From Leptotrichia wadei (GTDB lineage Bacteria > Fusobacteriota > Fusobacteriia > Fusobacteriales > Leptotrichiaceae): a DNA stretch of 64,000 bases. Location of the stretch: positions 434,001 to 498,000 of the forward strand of contig NZ_AP019841.1 of the NCBI RefSeq assembly GCF_007990445.1, read 5' to 3'. Of this stretch, positions 10,463 through 19,052 are shown piece by piece. The translations under genes and the position numbers were made by a program. Numbering within the stretch: the first letter of the stretch is position 1; the number at the start of each line of letters is the position of its first letter. The notes below the pieces were generated by a model. That model was not told the origin of the DNA. It did not search any database and saw only the letters and a program-made list of their open reading frames with translations.

Positions 10463-11059
10463 ATGAAAAGTTTAAAAAATGATTTTTCTTTAATGTCAAG
10501 TTTGTTGATACCAGTAGCGGTAGCTATTAATTTTACAGGATTTGGGCTTGTTAAATTACTGCAAGTGCCAATATTTCTTGATTCAATTGGAACAGTGTTT
10601 ATCAGCCTTATAGCAGGGCCTTGGGTAGGAGTTGTAACAGCTGTTATTACAAGTTTAATTACGGGAAGTTTTTCTCCTGAATATTTCGCATTTATACCAG
10701 TGGCGGTAATTATGGCGCTTACTATGGGATTTTTAGCAAGATTTAGAATGAAAAATATTGTAATAAAAACATTAGTCTGTGCATTTTGTCTTGTATTTAT
10801 TGCGATAGTTGTATCTGCACCGATAATAGTAATGGTTTATGGTGGAAATACTGGAAATTCCACATTTGGAGTAACTGCATTTTTCCTGGCAACAGGTCAA
10901 AATATTTGGACAGCCGTTTTTAGTACGAATTTTATTACAGAAACAACCGACAAAATTATAACAGCAATAGTTGCAATGGCAATAATTAAGGCAATGTCGC
11001 CTAGATATTTGATAAAATTCAAATATGGAGAAAATTATATAAATAATCAAAAAGTATAG
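10463..11059 (+). CDS. ECF transporter S component, substrate unknown
   Basis: Small integral membrane protein (198 aa) with about six hydrophobic segments, including VGVVTAVITSLITGSF-like helices. The conserved pattern LLQVPIFLDSIGTVF followed by GPWVGVV is typical of vitamin-type ECF S components. It binds the substrate and docks on the EcfT-EcfA1-EcfA2 module encoded directly downstream, so this operon encodes a complete dedicated transporter. The substrate (thiamin-like, riboflavin-like, other) cannot be read from the sequence, and no riboswitch is visible in the leader, so no vitamin assignment is offered. Strong AAGGAGG ribosome site. Confidence 0.85.
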   Translation: MKSLKNDFSLMSSLLIPVAVAINFTGFGLVKLLQVPIFLDSIGTVFISLIAGPWVGVVTAVITSLITGSFSPEYFAFIPVAVIMALTMGFLARFRMKNIVIKTLVCAFCLVFIAIVVSAPIIVMVYGGNTGNSTFGVTAFFLATGQNIWTAVFSTNFITETTDKIITAIVAMAIIKAMSPRYLIKFKYGENYINNQKV

Positions 11060-11100
11060 AATATAAAAATAATAAAAAAAATAAGGAAAACAAATAAGTT

Positions 11101-11856
11101 ATGAAAAAAGATTTTTTTAAAAAACTTTACCCGCTGACAAAGCTATATTTGGCTTTGGCATTGATAATATCAGCATTTATTATTCCAAGTCACATCTATG
11201 ATTACTCAATGATAATAATTTGTGGAATTATAGTTTCTTTTGAAAATAAATTAAAAATTTACAGCAAAAGAATATTTTTAAGTTTATTCTGGCTTTTTAC
11301 AGCGATATTTATTATTCAAAGCCTTTTTATACCAGCAGGTGAAGTTTGGTTAAAGTTTGGATTTATTTCGGTTTACAAGGAAGGAGTAATGAAGGCTATA
11401 AGTCTGACATCTAAGTTAACGGCGATTGTAAGTGCTTTAACAATGCTGACTTTAATAACCCCAGTAAAGGACTTTACTCTTGCACTTGAAAAAAAGGGAT
11501 TAAATCCGAAAGCTGCATTTATTTTAATGCTTACTTTGCAAACAATACCAGAAATGAAAAAGCAGGCAGATGTTATTATGGATTCACAAAAGGCAAGGGG
11601 AATTGAAACTGAAGGAAATGTCTTTGTCAGGGCAAAAGCGTTAATTCCTATATTTATTCCACTTGTACTTTCTTCCATTGCGAATACAGAAGAACGGGCA
11701 ATTACATTAGAAGCACGTGGATTTTCTGTTGGAGAAAAAAGAACAATATTATACGATATTGAAGAAACAAAAAATGATAAAATAATGAAAGTTATACTGG
11801 CTATTTTTATAGTTTTGAGTATTGTTTGGAGGGTTTTATGGGCTATCTTAAATTAG
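11101..11856 (+). CDS. ecfT: ECF transporter transmembrane component EcfT
   Basis: Scaffold membrane subunit of the energy-coupling module (251 aa). Four to five hydrophobic segments at the N terminus and a C-terminal hydrophobic end (VILAIFIVLSIVWRVLWAIL). The two cytoplasmic coupling helices carry the diagnostic Ala-Arg-Gly motifs, visible as QKARGIE near residue 163 and LEARGFSVGE near residue 203. It follows the S component by 41 nt and overlaps ecfA1 by 19 nt, which implies translational coupling. Confidence 0.9.
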   Translation: MKKDFFKKLYPLTKLYLALALIISAFIIPSHIYDYSMIIICGIIVSFENKLKIYSKRIFLSLFWLFTAIFIIQSLFIPAGEVWLKFGFISVYKEGVMKAISLTSKLTAIVSALTMLTLITPVKDFTLALEKKGLNPKAAFILMLTLQTIPEMKKQADVIMDSQKARGIETEGNVFVRAKALIPIFIPLVLSSIANTEERAITLEARGFSVGEKRTILYDIEETKNDKIMKVILAIFIVLSIVWRVLWAILN

Positions 11857-12677
11857 AAAATGTAAACTATAAGTATCCATTGGAAGAAAAAAATACTTTG
11901 CAAAATATAAATATCGAAATAAAAAAAGGCGAATTTTGGGCTGTAATTGGAAAAAATGGAAGTGGAAAAACAACATTTTGCAATATTTTAAGAAGATTTG
12001 TGCCTGATTTTTACAAAGGCGAACTAACAGGGAAAATAACTTTAGAAGGCAAGGAATTAAAAGATTATAGCCAAAAGGAAATCGTCCAAAGGATCGGATT
12101 CGTTTTTCAAAATCCATTTACTCAAATTAGCGGTGTTAAAAATACAGTTTTTGAAGAAATAGCTTACGGATTGGAAAATCTAGGAATAGAACGTGAAACA
12201 ATAATTTCAGAAGTGGAAAAAATATTAAAGCTTCTTGAAATCGAAAAACTTCGTGATAAAAATCCATACAATTTATCTGGTGGGCAAAAGCAAAGAGTCG
12301 CCCTTGCCTCAATCATCGCAATGAACCCCGATATTCTCGTTATTGATGAGCCAACTTCACAGCTTGACCCAAAAGGAACGGAAGATATTTTCAAAATTAT
12401 AAATTTAATGGCAAATGAAGGAAAGACAATAATTCTGGTTGAGCATAAACTTGAACTTATTGCAGAATATGCCGAAAATATTCTTGTTCTTGATGAAGGA
12501 GAAATAATTTTGAGCGGAAAAGCGAATGAAGTTTTAAATAATAAAATTTTGCTGGAAAAAGAAATTGGGATGACACAGTATTCGATGCTTGCTTATGAAC
12601 TTGAAAAGGTGGGAAAAGCTAAATTTGAAGAAATTCCAATAACTAAAGAAAAAGTAATAGAGTTGTTAAAAAAGTAA
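11838..12677 (+). CDS. ecfA1: ECF transporter ATPase EcfA1
   Basis: ABC ATPase of the ECF module. Start chosen at ATG 11838 (MGYLKLENVNY), preceded by GGAGGG; an in-frame TTG at 11826 lies within that ribosome site and is less likely. Walker A GKNGSGKTT near residue 35, Q-loop FVFQNPFTQI, signature LSGGQKQRVALAS, Walker B ILVIDEPTSQLDP and switch His in LVEHKLE are all present, so it should be catalytically competent. The start lies inside the end of ecfT. Confidence 0.92.
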   Translation: MGYLKLENVNYKYPLEEKNTLQNINIEIKKGEFWAVIGKNGSGKTTFCNILRRFVPDFYKGELTGKITLEGKELKDYSQKEIVQRIGFVFQNPFTQISGVKNTVFEEIAYGLENLGIERETIISEVEKILKLLEIEKLRDKNPYNLSGGQKQRVALASIIAMNPDILVIDEPTSQLDPKGTEDIFKIINLMANEGKTIILVEHKLELIAEYAENILVLDEGEIILSGKANEVLNNKILLEKEIGMTQYSMLAYELEKVGKAKFEEIPITKEKVIELLKK

Positions 12678-12721
12678 AAAAATTGATAAATATTTTGAAA
12701 ATTTACGAAAAAATATTCTAA

Positions 12722-12745
12722 AGCAAGGGGTTTCGACCCCTTGTT
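12722..12745. repeat. Intergenic GC-rich hairpin inside the ecf operon
   Basis: Perfect stem GCAAGGGG/CCCCTTGT-type (CAAGGGG pairs with CCCCTTG) with loop TTTCGA, between ecfA1 and ecfA2 and without a clean T run. It may set the ecfA1/ecfA2 ratio or stabilise mRNA; it belongs to the same hairpin family as 6995 and 18910. Confidence 0.6.
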
Positions 12746-12776
12746 AAATTTGACAAACTTGAAGAAGGAGCTAATT

Positions 12777-13574
12777 ATGAGTTTTATTACTGTAAAAAAT
12801 TTAAGTTTTAAATATCCAAATGGAACTGAAAATGTACTTAATAATGTTTCACTTGAAGTTAAAAAAGGCGAAAAAGTTGCAATTATTGGGCAAAATGGAG
12901 CTGGGAAAACGACATTGGTAAAAATGTTAAATGGACTTTTAAAGCCAGTAAGCGGAGATGTGATTGCAGATGACTGGAACACAAAAGATTACACAGTTGC
13001 TAAAATGAGCCGAAAAGTCGGATATGTTTTTCAAAATCCAATGGATCAAATATTTCACAATAATGTCTATGATGAAATAGCCTTTGGAGCAAAAAAATTA
13101 AAATATTCTCCTGATGAAATAAAAAAAATGGTAGAAAATGCCATAAAATTAACAGAACTTGAAAAATATCAAAGGGAAAATCCATATAACTTGCCATATT
13201 CACTGAGAAAATTTGTTACAATAGCCGCAGTAATTGCAATGGGATCAGATGTCATTGTAATGGATGAGCCGACAGCAGGACAGGATTTTAAAGGAATGAA
13301 AGTTTTGCATAACTTAATTGATGAACTTCAGAAACAGGGAAAAACAATTATTACAATAACTCACGATATGGAATTTGTAGTAAAAAATTTTGACAGGGTA
13401 ATCGTAATGACAAATGGAGAAGTTATCGCTGATGGAGATAAACGTGATATTTTCTGGCAATTTGACACTTTGGAAAAAAGTATGGTGAAACAGCCGTATA
13501 TTAGTGATTTGGCTAGGGAAATGGAATTGGATGGGAAAGTTTTAAATGTTACAGAATTTGTGGAAAATTATTAA
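12777..13574 (+). CDS. ecfA2: ECF transporter ATPase EcfA2
   Basis: Second ABC ATPase of the module. Start set at ATG 12777 (MSFITVKNLSFKYPNG) with GAAGAAGGAG upstream; the frame extends to a TTG at 12741, but that region lacks conservation and contains the ribosome site. Walker A GQNGAGKTT, Q-loop FVFQNPMDQI, Walker B VIVMDEPTAGQD and H-loop TITHDMEFV are visible. The signature position reads LPYSLRKFVTIAAV instead of LSGGQ, a degenerate signature motif, suggesting one weakened composite ATP site in the EcfA1-EcfA2 dimer. It is about 100 nt from ecfA1, with a hairpin between. Confidence 0.9.
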   Translation: MSFITVKNLSFKYPNGTENVLNNVSLEVKKGEKVAIIGQNGAGKTTLVKMLNGLLKPVSGDVIADDWNTKDYTVAKMSRKVGYVFQNPMDQIFHNNVYDEIAFGAKKLKYSPDEIKKMVENAIKLTELEKYQRENPYNLPYSLRKFVTIAAVIAMGSDVIVMDEPTAGQDFKGMKVLHNLIDELQKQGKTIITITHDMEFVVKNFDRVIVMTNGEVIADGDKRDIFWQFDTLEKSMVKQPYISDLAREMELDGKVLNVTEFVENY

Positions 13575-13612
13575 AAATTTTCTCAAATTAATAGGTAAAG
13601 ATTTTTTTATAG

Positions 13613-13692
13613 TATAATTAAATTGTAAAAAAACAGATATTTGTAGATAGAAAAATCGGTTAAACTGCCTTAAAATACAGGGCAGTTTTTAT
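13613..13692 (+). ncRNA. Candidate small RNA between ecfA2 and manA
   Basis: TATAAT at 13613-13618 without a good -35, then about 70 nt ending in the hairpin AAACTGCC/GGCAGTTT (13662-13669 with 13681-13688) plus TTTTTAT. It could be a short transcript, or simply a delayed ecf terminator. The remaining gap to manA (13693-13904) holds only A/T-rich sequence and the manA leader. Confidence 0.3.
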
Positions 13693-13904
13693 ATTAACGA
13701 TTTTTTATATCATAATTCAAATTACAGTTGTCTATTATTTTTTAAGTCGAGGATAACACACCAAAAATAAAAAAATCTTTTTTCCTTACAGATATTATTT
13801 GCAGTTTTTTTTGTAAAACTTTAATTACATCATTGTAAAATTTATTTTAAAATGTTATTATAAAATAAAAAGATACAAAAATTATGAAAAAGGAGAATAT
13901 TTTT

Positions 13905-14882
13905 ATGTTATATCCAATGAAATTTAAAAAATTTTTTGTGGAAAAAGTGTGGGGTGGACGTGAATTTGAAACAAAATTAGGAATGAAACTGCCTGAAGGC
14001 AAGAAAATTGGTGAATCTTGGGAAGTGTCGGCACATCCGCATGGAATGGGTATTGTGGAAAATGGTGCTTTAGCTGGGCAAAGGCTGGATGATATTTACA
14101 AGGAGTATAAGGGGGAACTTACAGGAAAAAAGGTTTATGAAAAATATCCAAATAAATTTCCGTTACTTATAAAATATCTTGATGTAAATGACAGACTTTC
14201 AATTCAAGTGCATCCAAGTGATGAAGTTGCCTTAAAAAAACATAATGAATTTGGGAAAAGTGAATCTTGGTATATAATGGAGGCAAGTGATGATGCTACT
14301 TTAATTTTAGGAATAAAGCCTGGAGTTACGAAGGAAAAATTTTTGGAAAAAGTGAAAAAAAATGATTTTGATGGATTATTTGAAGAAAAATCTGTAAAAA
14401 AGGGTGATTTTATTGATATTACGCCAGGAACAGTTCATGCTTCACTAAAAGGGAGCGTAATTTTTGCGGAAATTCAGCAAAATTCAGATGTCACTTATAG
14501 AATTTATGATTTTGACAGAATTGATAAAAACGGGAAGAAAAGGGAGCTGCATTTGCAGGATTCAGCTGATGTAATTGATTTTGGAAAGGAAGTGGAAATT
14601 AAGAATACTGATTTTGATAAATCTGAAAATGGGAAAGATATTTTGAAAAAGAATATTATAGAAAAAGAATATTATTCGATTGATAAAATAAGATTTAATG
14701 GTTCTTTTGAAGATGTAAATAATGAAAGTATGACAATTTACTCGTTCCTTGAAGGAGAAGGGAAAATTGTGTGGGGAGAAAATGAAGAACTTTCGGTTAA
14801 AAAGGGTGAAACAATTTTAATTCCTGTTGGAATTAAGACAAAAACTGTTGGGAAGTTTGAAATTTTAAGAACAATAATTTAA
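13905..14882 (+). CDS. manA: Mannose-6-phosphate isomerase, class I
   Basis: Zn-dependent cupin enzyme interconverting mannose-6-phosphate and fructose-6-phosphate. Start set at ATG 13905 (MLYPMKFKKFFVEK) with AGGAGA 8 nt upstream; an upstream in-frame ATG (13884) lacks its own site. KVWGGREF and GESWEVSAHPHGMG lie near the N terminus. Metal-ligand motif SIQVHPSDEVA near residue 98, the ESWYIMEA segment, and DITPGTVHASLKG with the second metal His follow. The C-terminal cupin ends with SVKKGETILIPVG. Length 325 aa fits the short bacterial form. Monocistronic by context. Confidence 0.92.
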   Translation: MLYPMKFKKFFVEKVWGGREFETKLGMKLPEGKKIGESWEVSAHPHGMGIVENGALAGQRLDDIYKEYKGELTGKKVYEKYPNKFPLLIKYLDVNDRLSIQVHPSDEVALKKHNEFGKSESWYIMEASDDATLILGIKPGVTKEKFLEKVKKNDFDGLFEEKSVKKGDFIDITPGTVHASLKGSVIFAEIQQNSDVTYRIYDFDRIDKNGKKRELHLQDSADVIDFGKEVEIKNTDFDKSENGKDILKKNIIEKEYYSIDKIRFNGSFEDVNNESMTIYSFLEGEGKIVWGENEELSVKKGETILIPVGIKTKTVGKFEILRTII

Positions 14883-15044
14883 ATAAATATGGGCAAGGAT
14901 TCTAGTATTCTTTTAGGCAAAAATTAGATGATTTGCCTTGTTTTTTTAGTGGGAATATGTTATTCTAATATTATACGAATGACATTTTTTAACAAAAAGA
15001 TGACAAGAAGTCAAGTATCGAATTTTATAAAAAGGAAAAAAAAA

Positions 15045-15566
15045 GTGAAAAGAAGGATTTTATTGTTTGGAATAATGTTGGGAACTTCATCTTGTGGAAT
15101 TATTAGTGGAGTTGGAAGTGTAGTAGGAGGAACTATAAAGGCTGCTGGTGGAGTTACAGGAGCAGTTATTGGAACAACTGGGAAATTAATTGGAGGTATT
15201 ATTGGCGGAAGTAATGGAGAAATTAAAGCTAAAAATACAAAATATAAATTTTCAGATGCAGAAGTGGAAATAACTGGTGGAAAGACCATTGTTACAGGAA
15301 TTTTGACACATAATGGAGTGACTAAAAAAAATTTGACCATTGAAATTCCATGTTTTGATAAAAATGGAGCGAAAGTAGGAGATGCTGTAGATAATATCAG
15401 TTCACTTGCAAAAAATGAAAAATGGGAATTTCAGGCGATTCTTAATACGAATGAAACAAAAACTTGTAAATTGAAGGATACGTATATTTATGAGGGAAAT
15501 ACAAATATGATTATCGAAGGCAATGATGAAGATAATGACAATATTAATAATGTTGAAGAAAAATAA
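15045..15566 (+). CDS. Putative lipoprotein with FxLYD-like domain
   Basis: Predicted lipid-anchored periplasmic protein of about 173 aa, starting at GTG 15045 (MKRRILLFGIMLGTSSCG) with AAAAGGA 8 nt upstream. The longer in-frame extension from 14928 has no signal-like start. Lipobox-like GTSSC is followed by a Gly/Val-rich stretch (GGTIKAAGGVTGAVIGTTG) that may insert in or pack on membrane. The second half (TGILTHNGVTKK, CFDKNGAKVGD, ISSLAKNEKWEFQAIL) resembles the FxLYD domain seen in lipoproteins. It is immediately followed by mtnN (15 nt), suggesting co-transcription. Function unknown. Confidence 0.65.
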   Translation: MKRRILLFGIMLGTSSCGIISGVGSVVGGTIKAAGGVTGAVIGTTGKLIGGIIGGSNGEIKAKNTKYKFSDAEVEITGGKTIVTGILTHNGVTKKNLTIEIPCFDKNGAKVGDAVDNISSLAKNEKWEFQAILNTNETKTCKLKDTYIYEGNTNMIIEGNDEDNDNINNVEEK

Positions 15567-15581
15567 AATAGGAGGGAATAA

Positions 15582-16259
15582 ATGATAGGAATTATTGGGG
15601 CAGTGGTTGAAGAGGCTGAAGCGATAAAAAAGGAAATTAAGGAAATTAAGGAAACTGTGATAAGCGGAATATCTTTTTTTACTGGGAAATTTAACGATAG
15701 GGATGTTGTTTTTGTACAATCTGGAATTGGGAAGGTAAATGCTGCGATTACAGCGACTTTATTAATTGAAAAATTTAAAGTGAGTGAAGTGATCTTTTCT
15801 GGAGTGGCTGGGTCATTGGATGAAAGATTGAAAGTTGGGGATGTTGTTATAGGGCGTGACATTGTTCAGCACGATGTTGATGCTACAGCATTTGGATATA
15901 AAATGGGACAGATTCCGCAAATGAAGGAATGGGCTTTTGAATCGGATAAGGAATTGGTTGAAAAGGCTGGAAATGTAAATGATTTTGATCATTGCATATT
16001 TTTTGGAAGAATTTTGACAGGAGATCAGTTTGTAAGTAAAAAGGATGTGAAGATTCGGCTTGGGAAGGATTTTGAAGCGCTTTGCGTGGATATGGAAAGT
16101 GGTGCTGTGGCTCAAGTCTGCACAAGATTAGGCGTGAAATTTTTAATAATTCGTTCAATTTCTGATTCAATCACAGATGAGTCTGATATGGAATATGAGA
16201 CTTTTGTAAAATTGGCAGCAAAAAATTCTACCAGAATATTAAAAGAGATTACTTTATAA
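15582..16259 (+). CDS. mtnN: 5'-methylthioadenosine/S-adenosylhomocysteine nucleosidase
   Basis: Hydrolyses MTA and SAH to adenine plus the thioribose or ribosyl-homocysteine product, in methyl recycling and AI-2 formation. The N terminus MIGIIGAVVEEAEAIK matches the family. QSGIGKVNAAITATLLI is the phosphorylase-fold core, and ILTGDQFVS and CVDMESGAVAQVC carry the nucleoside-binding Met-Glu pair. The catalytic Asp lies in IRSISDSITDES near residue 194. Full length at 225 aa; strong GGAGGG ribosome site. Confidence 0.95.
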   Translation: MIGIIGAVVEEAEAIKKEIKEIKETVISGISFFTGKFNDRDVVFVQSGIGKVNAAITATLLIEKFKVSEVIFSGVAGSLDERLKVGDVVIGRDIVQHDVDATAFGYKMGQIPQMKEWAFESDKELVEKAGNVNDFDHCIFFGRILTGDQFVSKKDVKIRLGKDFEALCVDMESGAVAQVCTRLGVKFLIIRSISDSITDESDMEYETFVKLAAKNSTRILKEITL

Positions 16260-16395
16260 TATAAAAAATAGAATGTTTTAAAATAGGAAGTTGTAAAAAA
16301 AGTTATTTAATGCTTGCAAAAAATTTGTTTGTATAATAAAAGTTAAGATTTTTTGTAAAAAGTAAATAAAAATAAGGAAATGAAGGGAGAAAAAT

Positions 16396-17235
16396 ATGAG
16401 TTTTCGATTAAATCCGTTTAAAGTTATGAGAGCTGTGGGAATTGTTGCAATTGTGGTTTATGGAGCGGTGCTTGTTACGGGATATAAAAAGTCAAAGGTA
16501 AATACGACTGAGAGCATTACAAAGGATATGAAAGTAAGAAATAAGAATTTTTATAATTCAAAGGATTATAAAAATAACCTGACTTTGCCAAAGCAAGTTG
16601 TGGAAAATAACAATGAAACAGTTGCAAAGGAGATGGAGCAGGCTAAACCGGCAGAAACTGTAGATTTACAAAAGAATTCTGCAAATTCTAATAAACAGAA
16701 GGCTGATGCAAAAGCAGCAGATGAAGCTAAAAAAAAGGAAGAGCAGGCAAAATTAGAAGCGCAAAAGTTGGAAATGCAAAAAGCGGCTCAACAAAAAGCG
16801 GCTGAGCAAAAACGTCAGGAAGAGGCAAAACTTGCAGCCAGACAAGCCGAAATAAAAAAACAGCAGCAAATAGAAGCGGCAAGAAAGGAACAGGCGGCGG
16901 CACAGGCAAGAGCAGAAGCGGCAAGACAACGTGCAAAAGAAGAGGCAGCTAAAAAAGCCAAAGAGGAAGCGGCAAAAAGAGCTAGAGAAAATGCAAAAAA
17001 ACATCAAGGGCCTAAAAAGTACATTCAAGTGGCTTCAGTAACAACAGAAGCTTCAGCAAGAGGAATAGCAAAAAGGCTTGGTGGAAACTTTTATTATAAA
17101 AAAACGACTGTAAACGGTAAAACAGCTTATGTAGTAATGTCAAATATGACAGATAATCCTAATACATTAAAAGCTATGGAAAATCAAGCAAAAAGAGCAG
17201 GTGGCGGTTATATGATCCGTTCAGTTGGAAAATAG
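16396..17235 (+). CDS. SPOR-domain protein with TolA-like coiled coil
   Basis: Inner-membrane-anchored cell-envelope protein, 279 aa. One N-terminal transmembrane segment (AVGIVAIVVYGAVLVTG), then a long charged A/K/E/Q-rich helix (about residues 95-205; for example AAEQKRQEEAKLAARQAEIKK is the repeat style, shared with TolA/TonB spacers) and a C-terminal SPOR domain (YIQVASVTTEASARGIAKRL... to MIRSVGK). SPOR domains bind denuded septal peptidoglycan, so a role in division or wall remodelling is inferred. GAAGGGAGA ribosome site. Monocistronic or leading into the DHH gene 58 nt downstream. Confidence 0.85.
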   Translation: MSFRLNPFKVMRAVGIVAIVVYGAVLVTGYKKSKVNTTESITKDMKVRNKNFYNSKDYKNNLTLPKQVVENNNETVAKEMEQAKPAETVDLQKNSANSNKQKADAKAADEAKKKEEQAKLEAQKLEMQKAAQQKAAEQKRQEEAKLAARQAEIKKQQQIEAARKEQAAAQARAEAARQRAKEEAAKKAKEEAAKRARENAKKHQGPKKYIQVASVTTEASARGIAKRLGGNFYYKKTTVNGKTAYVVMSNMTDNPNTLKAMENQAKRAGGGYMIRSVGK

Positions 17236-17293
17236 GAAGAATAAAAGTTTTTGAAAATAAAAATAAACTTAAAGAATGGAATAAAATAAATTT

Positions 17294-18310
17294 ATGAATA
17301 AAAATTATAAAGGAAACATTATACCAAAAGAGATTGTAGAAGAAGTAAAGATTGCTAAAAGTATCATTTTGACGGCACATGTTAATCCTGACGGAGATGC
17401 GCTCGGTTCAATTTTGGCATTTTATTTTATGATAAATGAATATTGCCAAAAAAATAATATTGAAAAGGATGTAAAAATTATTATTGATGACAAACTTCCT
17501 AAATATATGCGACATTTTGAAGATACAAAGTTAATTTGGAATTATGAAAAATTTTGTGATGAATTTAATAAAGATGCTCAAAATAGTAAAAAATTTGATT
17601 TGTTTATAAGTTTAGATTGTGCAAATGAGGAAAGATATGGAAAGTCTGTAGAAATAAAGAAATTAAGTAAAAAGTCAATCAATATTGATCATCATGTAAG
17701 CAATACTGAACATGCTGATTTTAACTATGTGGAGGATATTTGCAGCACAAGTGAGCTTTTGTATCAATTTTTAGAAATTTTTGATATTGGATTGACAAAA
17801 AAAATTGCTGAGTATATGTATCTTGGAATAATTAACGATACTGGAAACTTTAGGCATGACAATGTTACAGAACATACTTTTCTTGTTTGTTCAAAATTAA
17901 TTGGAGCAGGTGTGAATAATCACAAAATTGCCAATATTATTTTTGAAGTTAGTGAAAAAAAGGTTGAATTAATTGGTGAAGTTTATAAAAATAAAAAAAT
18001 TAATGAAAAATATAAGTTTGCCAGTTATTATTTGACACAGGAAAAAATGAAGGAACTGGGAATTGAAAAGGATGATACAGATGGTACGGCAGAAATGCTT
18101 TTGAGAATTGAAGGAATGGAAATTTCTCTGTTTGTAAGGGAAAATATTGATGGTTCTCTAAAGGGAAGTTTTCGTGCAAATGATAAATATGATGTAAATA
18201 AAATAGCTTCAATTTTTGGTGGCGGAGGACATATAAAAGCCGCTGGATTTAAGACAGATTTATCTTTTGAGGAAATTTTAGAAAAAACATATAAGGAATT
18301 AGAAAAATAA
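17294..18310 (+). CDS. DHH-family phosphoesterase, NrnA-like
   Basis: Predicted oligoribonuclease/3'-phosphoadenosine-5'-phosphate phosphatase, 338 aa. Motifs in order: AHVNPDGDALGS (motif I, His/Asp metal ligands), SLDCANEERYG (motif II), NIDHHVSN (DHH, motif III), GIINDTGNFRH (motif IV) and the C-terminal DHHA1 domain with GGGGHIKAAGF. Known NrnA roles are removal of nanoRNA and of pAp; pAp is produced by PAPS reductases, but the local sulfur pathway appears to go through APS, so that link is weak. The Shine-Dalgarno is poor. Confidence 0.88.
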   Translation: MNKNYKGNIIPKEIVEEVKIAKSIILTAHVNPDGDALGSILAFYFMINEYCQKNNIEKDVKIIIDDKLPKYMRHFEDTKLIWNYEKFCDEFNKDAQNSKKFDLFISLDCANEERYGKSVEIKKLSKKSINIDHHVSNTEHADFNYVEDICSTSELLYQFLEIFDIGLTKKIAEYMYLGIINDTGNFRHDNVTEHTFLVCSKLIGAGVNNHKIANIIFEVSEKKVELIGEVYKNKKINEKYKFASYYLTQEKMKELGIEKDDTDGTAEMLLRIEGMEISLFVRENIDGSLKGSFRANDKYDVNKIASIFGGGGHIKAAGFKTDLSFEEILEKTYKELEK

Positions 18311-18358
18311 ATTTAAATAAAAAATTTTAATTTGAGGATTTGAGGAAAGGAGAGTTTA

Positions 18359-18577
18359 ATGGTTGATTTTAATATGTTTAATTATTTAAAAATAAAAGGC
18401 TTCTCAAATAATCAGCTCGCAGCGAATTTTCAAGAAATTGAGAAGGCTAATCAAAATATTAATGAAATTTTGGAAAATAATCCAGATGCTGTTTTGAAAA
18501 AAATAGAATATAAATATTTGGATAAGGAAAAAAAGCAATTACAGTTTGAAATTAAAATAGAGGTTGTGGATAAATAG
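18359..18577 (+). CDS. Small hypothetical protein, 72 aa
   Basis: Soluble helical protein with no recognised domain. It has an excellent AGGAAAGGAGAG ribosome site, and its stop codon overlaps the GTG start of the next gene by one base (TAGTG), so the pair is translationally coupled. C-terminal half is charged (KKIEYKYLDKEKKQLQFE). Confidence 0.7.
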   Translation: MVDFNMFNYLKIKGFSNNQLAANFQEIEKANQNINEILENNPDAVLKKIEYKYLDKEKKQLQFEIKIEVVDK

Positions 18578-18879
18578 TGAAAAATAAAATAAAAAGAATA
18601 GCAATGGTTTTATGGTTTGGAATATTGATAAGCTGTTCATCGGTTGGTAAAAGAACAGTTCCAGATTCAGCAGTCGTTTCAAGGGATGTAGTTGTAAATA
18701 ATAGTATTGCTGAAATAAAGAAAAAATTTAGTGAAGATGTAAAATCAGAAAATGTTGGGCTTTATAAAAAGGGATTTAGAAACTGGAAGGTAATTTTATA
18801 TGGTAAACAGGCATATTATCAGGTATTTGTAACAGAAGACGGTAAAATCGTCTCTAGTGAAAGATTTGAATATAAATAA
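18577..18879 (+). CDS. Small putative lipoprotein, 100 aa
   Basis: GTG start at 18577, coupled to the preceding gene. The signal sequence MKNKIKRIAMVLWFGILISC ends in the lipobox ILISC, so export and lipidation at the Cys are predicted. The mature part is short, with KGFRNWKVILYGKQAYYQVF, and ends at an aromatic/charged tail. No family recognised. Confidence 0.7.
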   Translation: MKNKIKRIAMVLWFGILISCSSVGKRTVPDSAVVSRDVVVNNSIAEIKKKFSEDVKSENVGLYKKGFRNWKVILYGKQAYYQVFVTEDGKIVSSERFEYK

Positions 18880-18909
18880 TATTTTTATTAAAGCAAGTAT
18901 TCTAAAGAA

Positions 18910-18926
18910 AGGGGGCAAGACCCCCT
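18910..18926. repeat. AGGGGG/CCCCCT hairpin after the lipoprotein gene
   Basis: Perfect 6-bp GC stem with loop CAAGA; no T tract. It separates the convergent small lipoprotein gene and tetR-like gene. The rest of 18927-19052 is A/T-rich with nothing else seen. Confidence 0.5.
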
Positions 18927-19052
18927 GTGGAAACAAAAAATGAAGTTATTGAACAGGTCTTATTTATTAATGAGCTCCATTTTTTATTTATATGAAGTTA
19001 AAACTTTTTACTAAACCTTATAAAAGAAGAAATTTATATTTTCTTTAAATTT

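Noticed and set aside
13741-13800. Tiny hydrophobic frame on the minus strand (FLFLVCYPRLKK)
   Set aside because: No standard start codon and only about 13 codons; not enough to call a third toxin-like locus.
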